Shown: one piece after another, positions 12,496 to 23,809 of the stretch
Layout: each line of letters starts with the position of its first letter
How positions within the stretch are numbered: position 1 is the stretch's first letter
Assembly: GCF_963678635.1 (NCBI RefSeq)
Contig: NC_087065.1
Location: 72,981,345-73,045,344 of the forward strand
Length of the DNA: 64,000 bases
Origin: Symsagittifera roscoffensis
Lineage: Eukaryota > Xenacoelomorpha > Acoela > Convolutidae
Direction of reading: 5' to 3'
Notes under the pieces: model-generated
Told to the model about the DNA's origin: nothing
Databases searched by the model: none
What the model saw: only the letters and a program-made list of their open reading frames with translations
Made by a program: the position numbers and the translations under genes

Positions 12496-14633
12496 AAATA
12501 TTCAAAAATTAACGAAATAGATTCGCGAGTTATCTTTGTTCTTGCAAACAACTCTAATGGTTTGATAAACATCAGCTGAAGGATTGTTTAGTATCAGATG
12601 AAAACAATTTTCTGAGCTCAAAATTGAAAAAAAAAAATGCATACGGTAGTTCTTATAAAGATATAAGATTTGAAAGTTACAAATATCTCTAATAGATTTA
12701 TTCCTTAATCTTTAATATCTTTAAAATTTTTATTCTTCAATATTGATCCAAAAAATGTACAAGTATTTGCCAAAAATGACTTTAAAAACTTTAAGGGCTG
12801 TTAAAAAAATCAAAATTTTTCACTGTTGGGTTGAAATTATAGCTTGTTATTTTTTAAGTTTTGTTTGACGCTCAAGTTGAACTGAAACCGAATTTAATTG
12901 AACTGAACTTTTGAAACTGAGTTTGAGTTTGATTGAACTGTTTTCGCTTTACTGGCAAGTAAATATTATTAGTAAATTGTTGGTAACTTTATTCATTGTT
13001 TCGACCACGTAATGGAAAATAGTTTTTTTATTAGGATGTGTTTTACATGTTTCTTACTTATATTAATGCGTGATCAGCCACGTTTAATAACTTTCAGATG
13101 GGTTCGACTGATTTATCAAATTGAAATCAGAGAAACATTGGGTTTTTCAAAAGATTTCGAAATTTGTCTTTTTGGAGCAAAGACTGAAGTGTCTGACATA
13201 ATATGAAATGACTTTAAGAATAGAAAAACTCAAAAATTATAGTTTTGAACGATGATAAATTATTAGAATTTGTTCCAGGCCTGTTTTCTGTCCTTCACAG
13301 GCAGACAAAAATAACCAAAATTGGTTAAAAAAATTTGAAAATAGCAACCAGCTAATCTTCTCTTGTTACATTTTCTTGACGCTAAACATTAAAATATTGG
13401 AAAAAATACGAGAGAAAGCAGATTGGAAACGCTTTTGAAAAATGATGAAGTTCAGCGAACACTCTACAACAGTTGTTACTCTTCAGTGCTGTTATTGAAG
13501 ATACATTCTTTTTCTTAATTTATTTTTCATATCATTTGAGTAACCATGTTGCCCTGAGCTAGAATGCAAATAGTTTTTACAATTATCTACTTTTCGTTAA
13601 ATTATGGGGGTTTGAAAATAGCTAATTTCACCAATTTCGAATAATTAACACGCGATAGTGTTTTCTTACAACACTGATCAAATCGTTCCAAATTGAATTA
13701 ACGCAATTTAATATAAACAATTAGAATATGATACGCAAAATTTCTCCTTTGTTTTTTTCTTACGTATTTGACAAAGTGAAGAAAAAATGTGAAGTCAAAA
13801 ATCGATTAGCTTATGATTTTGTAACCAAAAACTATTTAATTGGCCTTATGGTGCAGTTGTACATGTAGGGCTTGACCAGTCTTTCTAATCAGTATTTTTG
13901 CCGCTTAGGTTCAATTAAAAACATTGTCAAAAATTGATGAAATAATTGGAAAAAAAATTCAAATATTTTGTTTTTTCATAAATTATAGTTTTTCTTCATC
14001 TCTCACGCAATAAAAAGTTCGAAATGAAATATTTTGAGTTTGGTATTGTTTCAATAAAAGCAAGCTTCTAGCTTTAAATCAGTTTGAAACGATTTATTTC
14101 GATGCTTACGTTTTAATAACACGACGTATATTGCTGGTTAATTATCCCAAATTGACCAACTGATATTTTTTCAAACCTACATAATTGTTCAAAAGTTATC
14201 ACAATTAAACTATATTTTTAGTTTTTAGCTCAGGACATCAGTTTCTTTTAAATGACATAAAATAGCGTCAAAATAGTTCATTACAAATTAATTAAAACTA
14301 TCAATCGAATTTATAGTTATTGACAAGAAAATTCTCCTTGAGTTAAAATGTAAAACGATACTATAATCGACACAATTATTTTTTGTATAGTTTTTGGGGC
14401 TATTTTGCATCATTTTATGCTTATTGTGAAGAGTTTTTTTATCATGCTATAATCGTAATGCAAAATGTTTATGCGGGGTGAGTTATCCCGCACCACAATA
14501 TTGTTCCAATTATTTTGAGGCAAGCCAAATGGTCGTATTAATTTCGTACGCCAAATTTTCACTCTTGATGTTTGATATTATTAAAAATTTATGGTTATTT
14601 ATTTTTTCCTAACAAAAAAAAAATCTGTTCCGA

Positions 14634-14690
14634 TTAAGGGGTAGTCGGAACATCCAGGGGTTCGCCCTGATAACCGACCAGTCTTGTTCA
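14634..14690 (+). repeat. dispersed repeat with AGGGC-loop-GCCCT hairpin, copy 1
   Basis: Contains TTAAGG-GTAGTCGGAACAT-CAGGGGTTCGCCCTGATA-CGA-CAGTCTTGTTC. The same words in the same order recur at 49933-49988, 51368-51402 (part) and 52072-52126. It encodes no protein. The family is unrecognised. Confidence 0.6.
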
Positions 14691-15073
14691 GAACTATCGT
14701 CGATTTTGGTTTCGAAAATGTCACAAATAGATTCTTGTAGCTCTACTGAAATTCTAAGTGATGTTTGCTTCTGTGGTCCAAGAAGATCATTTGTAAGGTT
14801 CTGACTGTAAAGTAAGAATCCAAAATCACATGACATTCAGATTTTGAACTTGGTCACACCTGTTTCTATTCATATTTACAATTTTCATAAAAATGACAAT
14901 TGCAAATATTATGGATCAAACAAAATTTGTCTTTCCAAATTGTGAAGGCAAAATAAATTGTGGCCTCATATTTCTGGCATTTGTTTATAAACTTATTTAG
15001 CAATCAAAAGGCCGAAATTGCTCCTAATTTTGGATCAAAATTGAAATATATTTTTTTCTGATATAATAGAGAC

Positions 15074-18000
15074 ATGAGAACTTCTTTGTTTTCCGTGTCC
15101 CTGTTGATTTTAATTTCTTTTGCTCATTTTCTCGACGCCAGAAAAGGAAAGGACAAATCAAAGAAGCGCGATGACGAATTTGATCACGTGTCCAAGGAGG
15201 AAGCTGTGAAGAAATGGCATGTAAAAGAGATCAAGGACAAGAAAATAGAAGAAGTTAAAGTCGCCACTGCTGCACCTGAAAGGTTAACTATTTTAATGCT
15301 AATTTAAACGATTTCAATTCACATCCATTAACAAATAACTTCTATGAAATGATTAGGAGCAGTACCACAGTGCCGAAGTACAAGAGTGCGGAAAATAAAT
15401 TTATCGTTCAACAGTGCCGAAAATTATCAATTTCCGGCACTGTTGAACACTTTTTCATTTTCGGCACTGTTGTACTTCGGCACTGTTGAACGCCCCAATT
15501 ATTGTTTTTCTGCCGAAAATCATCAATTTTCGGCACTGTTGAACACTTTTTCATTTTCGGCACTGTTGTACTTCGGCACTGTTGTACTTCGGCACTGTTG
15601 AACGCCCCCAAATATTGCTTTTCTGCTCTATTAGTTATTATAACTGCTATGGCCAGGTCAAAAGTGACACAAGTCCTTTGAAATTAAGAGGATTTAATTT
15701 TCCAAAAGGAAAAGGTCCAGCATACGAGCTGTACCGCCGCTTTTTCCGGAGATCTGCTTTTGTAATTTTGGCTCAAAGATATATATGCGTTTCTTCTGGG
15801 CTGGATAATGTTGCCTCGCCCTCGAACAACCAACATGGATTATGATGAGACTCGGACCACTGATTTTTTGTTTTAAAGGCGAGACTTATAGCCCATTCAT
15901 CTCTGCTTCCTTAAATGCGAAACATTTTTTCTCTTTTTCCCCTTTTTATACCTTGTTGTTCCACCAGATTAAGTTGTGTAGAAAATTTTTGGACTCAAAA
16001 GTCAAAAACTGGTTGCATTATTTCATTTTGCAAAAAGTTCATTCAAAAAATGCCATAAAGAATTAAGAAGTCGGTAAATTTAACTTGCAACGCCTTACTT
16101 TCGAATATTAATTGTGTTTCATCAACTTTGACCTTTTAAAAAGGTGTGTACTTGGAAACACTCACCAAAAATAAATTCATAATTTGTATTCAGTTCAACT
16201 TGAAGTGTAACTTTTGGGCATTCATTGAAATAATCTGAAATCTTGCCTTCAATTCGTTTGAACTTTTGCTAACAATTGTCATCGGTATCTTATTACAATA
16301 ACTTGGAATATTTTTAAGCTGACCAACAAAAAGAGTTCCTTTTTTAAGCTCCGAACGACGCCGGCTGTCTCAAGTAGACTTCTTAGACCTGAACTTCCTG
16401 GCTGGCGAGGAACTCAGTTCTCTAATTGGAAGCCAACCTTCAATCGATGACTATGAAGAACTATCATCCGACTATGATCTGAATAGCGAGTACTTGAGCA
16501 GCGACTATTCCGACAGTGATGACTATAACTACTACTATACCTCGGATGGATTCAATGACTATTACGGTGACTATAACAGCGATTACAGCCAAGTTATCAC
16601 TGGGGATTCAGAAGATGGACTGGATTACAAGTTCTCAATGGACGATTACAACATTGATGATTTTGGAATGAAGTTGGACCATAGTTTTGACCATAGTTTT
16701 GACCATAGTTTTGACTATAGTTTTGAGGATTATGGGGATTATGAGGATTATAATATGGTAACTGAGAGCCATTTGGACCAACAACATCCTGGCAGCAAAA
16801 AAGAAGACGAAATTATAAACGAAAAAGAAGAACCCAAAGTTGATTTGGACCAAGTTTCGACAGAAACTGAGCAATCGCTGGCTGAAAATGAGCAAAATGT
16901 GAACAAAAATGAACAACTTGTCGAGCGAAGTGATGAAAGTGAGCGTGTGAACACGTTTCAAGGTCACACGATTGAAGCTGTACAAGAATTCGACGAATCG
17001 GATTTGATGGATGATGACGACTACCAAGGTTATGGTAATCTGGGCAATTACTTAGACTCTACCGATGAGGAAGATTTGTGGGATTTTTACCAGAAGTTGC
17101 AGAAAGATTTCCAAGAAATGCTAGAAGATTACAACGAGGATTATACGACCAATGTTGGTGGTTTGGGAGAAACTGAAGAAGGTTAGCCCATTTAACCCAT
17201 TTTTCTACTGGTTAACCCATTTTTCTACTGTCAGGCGCTGTTAAAATTTAATATTTATTCGCAGAGCAGGATAAAATAGTAATATTAATCAAAACCGAAT
17301 TTCAAAGAGCAAAAATATTTTTTTTTTGCTTAAAAAAAGCGTTTTCACTTTCATTTGGTTTATATAATGTTTTACATATTTTTTTTCTGAAATAACATCT
17401 GTTTTTAGGACGAAACCATGAAGATGAAGACGAAAAAGAATACGACCAAAAAAACGACGAAGATAATGATAGTGAAATTTATGACAAAAAAGACATCTTT
17501 TATGAACCAAACGATGAAGACGACACAATTGAAACAACCGAAGAAAAAGAAGTTCAAACCGAAGGAGAATCTGTTCCCCCCGAATTTGAGAAGATTTCGA
17601 TGCAACAAATGAAAGAGATCATAAGTGAACAGGCAGATGTTCAGTCAGAAGAATCTCTCGAAGCCGAAAGACAAATCGTGGAGTCCGATAACTCGAACGT
17701 AAACTATCAGAACGGAAATGACTTTTCGGCTAAGGATGACAATGATCTGTATGAACCAATTGATGATGAAATGTCTGAAGAATTTGTGAATCAGCTGGTT
17801 GAAAAACTGGATGATGCTCTAGAAGACGAATATGAGCCAAATTACGACGACCAGATTATCGACTATTACGATTCTGAGTACTACTTCGACCAAGTAGACG
17901 AAAGGGATCAATTAGCCGACGATTATGGTTTAGAAGACGAGACAGAGTTTTCGGGTTTGGGTGAAAGCAGTTTGGACTTGCGCCGCAGTATGAACGAAGA

Positions 18001-18538
18001 AAAGCCTTCGGGTGACATTCGAATTAAAATCGAGGTCGAATATCTGAACAATTACGCCGACGAACGCAAAAATGAGCACCGTGGCGCTTTGCAGCGATAC
18101 GTGAAAAAAGAGTTCAACCATTACGTCGACGAGAAATTCAAAAATGTGGAAGAAACTCTCAAAAATGAGCTAAAAAATTCTATAATTGAACATTATGTCG
18201 AGAGCGACGGCACGTATGAGAAACTGATAGACACGGATAATTTTGAGGGAAAAGTTGAAAAAGAGTTTGAAAAATTGACGAAAGAGGTCAAATCCGAGAT
18301 GGATTCGGCTCTTGACAAATACGAGACGTTCGGACACGAGTTCGAGCATTACATGAACAAAGCGCACGAGCAGAGCTTGATGGAACACGACATGTATCAA
18401 CAGGTCAGTCAAATGCTCGGGCTTATGAAATACATGTGTTCTGTTAAAGACACCTGCTCAACTTCCGACCAGTGTTCGGATGGATGTGGATGCACAGCCG
18501 GCGCTTGCTTCTGCTGCAAACTTTCACCTGAAGTTTAA
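15074..18538 (+). CDS. large secreted acidic Asp/Tyr/Glu-rich protein with C-terminal Cys cluster, three exons
   Basis: Exons 15074-15282, 16349-17181 and 17409-18538 join in frame with GT-AG borders (codons AG|C and G|GA) to give 723 residues. Residues 1-22 form a clear signal peptide ending before RKGKDKSKK, so the product enters the secretory pathway. Next comes a charged stretch, then an exon-2 region very rich in Asp, Tyr, Ser and Glu with four tandem 12-bp units giving DHSF-type repeats (16677-16724). Exon 3 continues acidic, then becomes a charged, probably helical or coiled-coil segment (about 18020-18420). The protein ends with eight cysteines in about 35 residues, spaced C-x5-C-x5-C-x3-C-x-C-x4-C-x-C-C. 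I recognise no family. Extracellular matrix, house/tunic, mucus or mineral-binding roles are guesses from composition. The exons are less AT-rich than the flanks and free of stops over 2.1 kb, which supports a real gene. Expression evidence is not available here. Confidence 0.8.
15365..15611. repeat. palindromic MITE-like repeat in intron 1 of the acidic protein gene
   Basis: The word CGGCACTGTTG or its complement occurs about eight times in 245 bp. The left end reads CAGTGCCGAAGTACAA and the right end reads TTGTACTTCGGCACTG, an inverted match. An inner hairpin is formed by GTTCAACAGTGCCGAAA and its imperfect complement (15407-15450). The block TTGAACACTTTTTCATTTTC followed by GGCACTGTTGTACTTCGG is present twice, near 15443 and 15539. 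No coding capacity. A clear target duplication was not found. Confidence 0.6.
16677..16724 (+). repeat. 12-bp in-frame tandem repeat, four units, in exon 2
   Basis: GACCATAGTTTT is repeated three times exactly, then once as GACTATAGTTTT. Because 12 is a multiple of three, it adds DHSF units without shifting the frame. Confidence 0.9.
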
Positions 18539-18959
18539 AAAACTGAGTTGCGAAGTTTTATTTGTCATTGAACTGATTCTTAAACAAATTCAGATTTATG
18601 CAAATGAAATACCATTTAATTTGATGTCTTTAAGACGTTACCCGATTAGCTTATCTTATGTGTATTCGATGTCATCTTCATTCGATTTTTATCATATTTA
18701 GAGTCTATAATTTTACCAAAACAAGAATTCGAAGCGTTCAAATTCAGCCTTGGTAGAGGAAAAAATTATTGAGTTAATACCTTCGGTGCCAAAATACACA
18801 AAAATTTACCAGCGGCGCAGAAAATTTTGTCTATATAGAGTCTTCAATAGGTTCTGAGAGCGCTCGGAATATCAATTAAGTCGACCTATAAAAACCGACA
18901 GAGGTCAGTGGAGAACCGCTGTTGTGCCTTTGCAGAGCAAAAAAAAACAATTTTTTGGT
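18539..18959. other. 3' flank of the acidic protein gene
   Basis: AT-rich, presumably 3' UTR then intergenic. No clear AATAAA signal and no further exon seen. Confidence 0.4.
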
Positions 18960-19078
18960 TATGTTCTGGGCTGAAACCTGTTGCATTGCGTTCAGGCAAG
19001 TAGCACGGTTATGGCGCGCGTCGAACCACCGACTTTTGCTTAATAGACGGATAATTCAACCACTTTGCTATTTATCCT
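18960..19078 (-). mobile_element. tRNA-derived SINE, minus strand
   Basis: On the minus strand TAGCAAAGTGG (19070-19060) is a perfect match to the pol III A-box consensus TRGYNNARNGG. GGTTCGACGCG (19027-19017) is a near match to the B-box, about 32 bases further on, the normal tRNA spacing. The tRNA stems no longer pair well, so it is not a functional tRNA gene. The body beyond the head contains GTGCTACTTGC, shared with copies near 8.5 and 21.8 kb. Confidence 0.6.
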
Positions 19079-19315
19079 CATTTTTCCCTCGAATTGTTCT
19101 GAAACTCATTGATTTATCAATATATTTTTTATTAGCTTGCTTTTACCTCGGCATTTTTTCATCCCATTTTCAAAAAAGATTTGACGAGTTTTCTTTGAAT
19201 CAACCGGTGCAAAATCAACGCCAAAAATGAATTTTATTCTGTCAAATTTATTTCCACTACCTTGAACATTTGACTACGAAAATTGGAGACAGCACTAGTT
19301 ATTGTCACGGATAGG

Positions 19316-19676
19316 AGGCACTTAGCACAATGGTAAGGCGTTCACTTTGAAATCGTCAGATCGTGTATTCGATCCCATTCCATGGCAATGATAGTGTGTG
19401 AGGACACGCTCTCACTTGACCTCCAGCTTTAGGTCTACCACAACCTGACCAAATTTGGCTGCAATAGTGGTACCACGTAAAAAGTTCTAGACGAAAAAAA
19501 ACGGCCTTGAGTCGCAGGAAACAGCTTCGCTAGCAAAATAACACTGTCTGGAATGTGGGGAGATAATACAAATGGACTATCCTCGACAGGACTGTTAAGG
19601 CCTACTGATAGCTCCTCTGCGATTCGCAGGAACTACAATTATTTATTATTAATTAAATTATTAATTTTTAATTATT
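19316..19676 (+). mobile_element. tRNA-derived SINE, plus strand, about 360 bp
   Basis: TAGCACAATGG (19323-19333) is a perfect A-box and GTATTCGATCC (19365-19375) a good B-box at tRNA spacing. The anticodon region CACTTTGAAATCG resembles tRNA-Ser(UGA). A body of about 250 bp follows that is clearly richer in GC than its surroundings, and it ends in an AT-only tail of TTATTAATTAAATTATTAAT type. The arrangement head-body-simple tail is typical of a SINE. Target duplications could not be identified with certainty. Confidence 0.7.
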
Positions 19677-20065
19677 TCGAAGAAAGTGACCGAATATTTG
19701 TGCTCAGTTTTTTTTCTCCAGAATATTTTCGACTTTCAACTAACCATTTTAATCGGAGTTTTTTTATTTTTTGAGAAATTGTTAACTAGTTATTGCTCTG
19801 ATGATATCTGGTATTTGTTAAAGAACACAGTTAATGCTCTAAATTTGACAGATAAATCAGAAATCAAAATTCAGGAAAGGCGACGTAATCCTACTAGTTT
19901 CTGCAAACCTTTGTTTAATTTTGAAACCATAATAAGAGATAGCGTACGTTTTTAAAGCACACGAAAAAAAACCTTACCTTAATGAAAAAATCATGTAATT
20001 ATTAATACTCACAAAACCAATGCGGATTGATTTTATTGGTTATATCGACAAAAACTGCACGTATA

Positions 20066-20290
20066 TCAAGCATTACGAGACCAAACTTTGTACTTTGTGA
20101 ATTGTAGATGAATTTCGCGACAAGAACGCTCTAATCAACTTTTTTTCAAACATGTGTTTCTTTTGATCGTTCCGACAGAATTTCAACATGTTAATAGACT
20201 TGTTTCTGGGTTCCAAGGATATACACGCACCAAAATGTGCGCCTATCCAGAGCACAGTTTGGCGATTGCACAGTTTGACCTCGTAATGGG
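20066..20290. repeat. dispersed repeat pair, ATTACGAG-CCAAACTT family
   Basis: The plus-strand copy at 20066-20140 contains CATTACGAGACCAAACTTTG and TCTAATCAACTTTTTTT. A minus-strand copy at about 20200-20280 contains CCAAACTGTGCTCTGGATAGG and TCCTTGGAACCC. A third copy at 21625-21715 has both halves (ATTACGAGGCCAAACTT, CTGGATAGGCGCA, TCCTGGATTCCTGAGAAAA). The family is unrecognised and non-coding. Confidence 0.5.
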
Positions 20291-20542
20291 CAAAGCCTTG
20301 AATGTTTCTACTGCTCTGTTATTGTTCTCCGAAAGTTTTTATTGATGGTTTTTGACAAATGATAAAAGGAGTGCTGTCAAAATCAATGCCACATATTAAA
20401 TGTTAAATATTGAGGTTTATACAAAAAAAACATGGAAAAATGGTTTCCTGATATTGGTTTTCCTGATCTCAATTCAAAAAAGTGTGTGTATAGTCTCAAA
20501 TGAAATCTGCTAAGTAAAAAATGAACAGTTAAAGAGCGTCTA

Positions 20543-20640
20543 GAAAAATGTGTAGCGCACAAATTTGTAAACAATTAAATTCTAGGTTCGATCCTCACTC
20601 TGAATTTTTGCACCAGATTATAGTTTTAATAATGAAATCA
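20543..20640 (+). mobile_element. decayed tRNA-derived SINE head
   Basis: GGTTCGATCC (20585-20594) is an exact B-box. TAGCGCACAAA at 20553 is a partial A-box at the right distance upstream. The sequence after it, CTCACTCTGAATTTTTGCACC, resembles no other repeat here. Confidence 0.45.
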
Positions 20641-21624
20641 CAACACGCCTAGAGATTCTTCAATTTTTTGAAAGTTGAACAATAAAATCAATTACTACTG
20701 GCAAATTGTTTCTTAAATCTGCAAATTCAATTGACAACAACGTCCTTCAAAGAAAACTTGCCATGAGAGATTAAAAAAGTCAACGAAAACGGAAACTAAT
20801 TATTGGAATTTATTGTTTCCATTGTTTGATTTGTAAACATCAAAAAACTACACTAGCTTGCATGTCAAATCGTCAAAATCAAAATTCGCTAAATAATCTG
20901 CGAAAATGAACGCAAAAGAATACATGAATTGAAATTGAGACCAAACTATTCCCTTTCTCTCTTTGTTACAAACAATCTTTTTTGAAACTTATCCAAAGGT
21001 TTTAGGAAACAAAATCTTAAATTTGTGTTCAATTTCTTCGAAACTGCAAAAATGTCAACCATTTTCTGAGAACGAAACTTCAAATAAAATGGAAACTTGA
21101 AATTCAGAAGTCTTTAGAAATTACGAGCATGAATATTCTGGTTTTAAAAAAGCTTTATTACGAGTAGCAAAGTTTTCTAATATCACCAGAGCCGTCTTGT
21201 CTCAATTCATAACTCAAAGCAAATCAGAAATTCAAAAACAAATTTGAACCTGGTTCCTAGCAACTAACTTAATTCGTGAACAATAAACTGACGACACAGA
21301 TTTTTATTTGAAAGCATAAATTTAATTTTGAAGAAAATCAAATCATCACCAGAGAATTCAAATATTTATACTCAAAAGTTTTGATTATAAGTGACACTGA
21401 ACGCTAAATTCTCTTTTTAAAACGTTCAAAAAAGTTGTGTACTTTGAAAAAACGATTCAAAGTCTTCAAATAGATTTTTTATGGAGTTACGAAATTAAAT
21501 TTAGAGCAACAATAAAACTACTCAAAATCTTGCAAATTTCAGAGCAGTTTTTTTGGTTATAAAGCCATTGATACATTTTTCAGTGAAAAAAAAAATAAGA
21601 AAAAAATAATCTCAAGAAACTAGC

Positions 21625-21835
21625 ATACCATTACGAGGCCAAACTTGGCACTGGATAGGCGCATAATTTTTTGTTCTTATGTTCCTGGATTCCTGAGAAA
21701 AAAGTTCTAATCACGTATAAAAAATTTGCGGAACGATAAAAAAAACAAAAGAAAACAAGGATAGCCGGTTACTGTGCAAGTAGCACAGAATGCTTCGACC
21801 ATAGTCTTTAGAAAAACTAAGGCTTAGAAACTTTT
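21625..21835. repeat. two adjacent dispersed repeat copies
   Basis: 21625-21715 belongs to the ATTACGAG-CCAAACTT family (see 20066). 21763-21825 is the second copy of the GTGCTACTTGC family (see 8494), reading AGCCGGTTACTGTGCAAGTA, then GCACAGAATGCTTCGACC. Confidence 0.55.
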
Positions 21836-22823
21836 TTTTCCAAATTAGTGTAGTTTTTTTCTGCTTAGCGTGATAAAAGGATCTGACGTAAAAATATAAT
21901 TCAAGCATATTAGACAGTCATTGTAATTTAGTCAAACTGGACAACGATTTTATGTTGAAAAATGACTAGAAAAAAAATTAAATTTTTTGCTGAAAATTTT
22001 TGAAGTTTCTGGTTCCCAAAAGGCAGCTAAAAAAAACTAGAAAAACTAGTTTTAATTGCTAAAGGCATAATTCAGCTGTTTTTGTGGCACTTTTTATATG
22101 GCAGTTTTTCTGATGGGTGTTACATCCATTCTCTTAATTTTTTCGACTTTTGCAGCAAGTAAGAAATATTTGTTTGGGGTTGTTTAATTCCAGTCAACTT
22201 CTGAAAACAAAAATTAGATTAACGATGGAATTGAAATGTATGTGTTTATTAGCGGGTGTGCTACACATTACTTTGATTGCGCTTCGAGTCTCCGTAAAAA
22301 GATCGCTGAAAAATTTGAAGATTTTATCTAAGACGCTGAAAACGTAACACGAGTACGCAAAATTGTTCCGCGCCCAAAAATATTCTGAGTTGAAGTCAGG
22401 TAAGCTAATGATCAATTCCTTATTTTACTCTATTTTTAATACTTTAAATTTCATATTGACAGTCTAAAAATTGATTTTATCAAAAAATTTACAAAAAATT
22501 TGTCGAGACCAGTTAACCAATTATAGGTAAGTCAGAACAGTCAAGTCTGGGCCTTCATAAAGGAGCAGTCTGGTTTCGCTAAATAAGCAAATGATCTAGA
22601 ATATCAAAACTTAAATCAGAAGAAGGGTTTGAAACTCCAATTTAAATTTCAAAAAAAATTCCAGTGCTTCTTGTGTTTGGAACCTTTTTAGCATATTTTA
22701 GAATTAATTGCGAGAACTTTTTTTCAACTTTTGGATTAAAATATACTAAATATACCAAATTTCAGATACGCAGAACATTTAAATACTACAAAAGGTTTTA
22801 CAGCATATTATTCACTTTTCACA

Positions 22824-22877
22824 CTTGCGATCATATTTAGAAGGTCCATTCTTGCGATCATATTTAGAAGGTCCATT
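22824..22877. repeat. 27-bp perfect tandem duplication
   Basis: CTTGCGATCATATTTAGAAG plus GTCCATT occurs twice head to tail with no mismatch, so it is probably young. Confidence 0.95.
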
Positions 22878-23809
22878 ATTTTCTGCCAGATGGTACGGAA
22901 GATACCAGAACTATAAAATTTTACCGCAAAGATTAATATTTTTTGCTCATTAATTGTTTATTTAATCACTAGGAAAGTTTTTGTTTAGGAATTTGAATTC
23001 AAATTTAGTATTTAAAAAACTAAAACAAAAAAACACAACAATGAGAGCTCAACAATTCTTAAGTGACAAACATTCACCGATCAAAAATTACCAGCATAAC
23101 AACTGTGGAGAGACAACTGTTTTTATTAAAACCAAAAATAAAGCTCAATTGAAAGTTTTTTAATACCGTCCTAAACAAACCGAGGTTTTAATAACCACAT
23201 TGAAAAAAAAGCCGGCAAAAAATCCTCCTGCTCTTTGAAAAATGGGTACAAGTGCTTCCAGGAGTGACGTTAATAAACTATTCTAATTCTATATGTATAT
23301 ATGTACACGGTATGTACATAAGCTTGAATGTTAAAACGTTAAAAGGAAGTAGTTGAATTAAGAACGTTAAAAAGGACAACTTAACTTCCGTTCATATCGA
23401 CCGATGGTCGTAACTAAACTGGTATTAATTAAAATACCGAAGGTCCTTATAACATACTAAAAACAAATCACAACATTTCCCACCGGGAAAAAAAATGAAA
23501 TTGCAAACTAACTATATAACTCTATATATACCCTTTTTCCCCCTCAGAAAATGGAAGAATTTTACAAACTGCGCCCAGAGGGTAAATATACAGCGGCAAA
23601 ATAAAATCCACAAATTGAAAGAGAATGTAGCAATGTACAGGGTGTCTATACAGAATTACAATTTTTACAGAATACGGTAACTAACTAAATAAAACTAATC
23701 CACAACATGTACATTAACATGTACAATTGTATCTACAGGTGAAATTAAAAAGTCCGGCGGAAAATATGGATTACAGAATTGTTTTGTTAAGTTTGAATTG
23801 GTATGTCGA

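Larger units (their letters stand above)
7787..15073. other. 7.3-kb gene-free AT-rich interval with dispersed and local repeats
   Basis: No convincing exon on either strand. It holds a SINE-like piece near 8.5 kb, a 59-bp tandem repeat at 10.56-10.72 kb, diverged local duplications between 10.49 and 12.50 kb, and a copy of a hairpin-bearing dispersed repeat at 14634-14690. The rest is poly-A/T-rich sequence with short chance frames. Confidence 0.6.
20641..23230. other. gene-free AT-rich interval
   Basis: Contains repeat copies at 21625-21715 and 21763-21835 and a 27-bp tandem duplication at 22824-22877. A short frame near 22226 encodes a hydrophobic 40-residue peptide between a weak acceptor and a CAG|GTAAGC donor, but nothing supports it as an exon. 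Confidence 0.5.

Noticed and set aside
19316-19390. Functional tRNA-Ser gene
   Set aside because: A- and B-boxes are good, but the acceptor and T stems do not pair and a long non-tRNA body follows; a SINE is the better reading.
22150-22415. Possible exon with a hydrophobic N-terminus between a weak acceptor and a GTAAGC donor
   Set aside because: Stops occur before the donor in the hydrophobic frame and no partner exon could be found.
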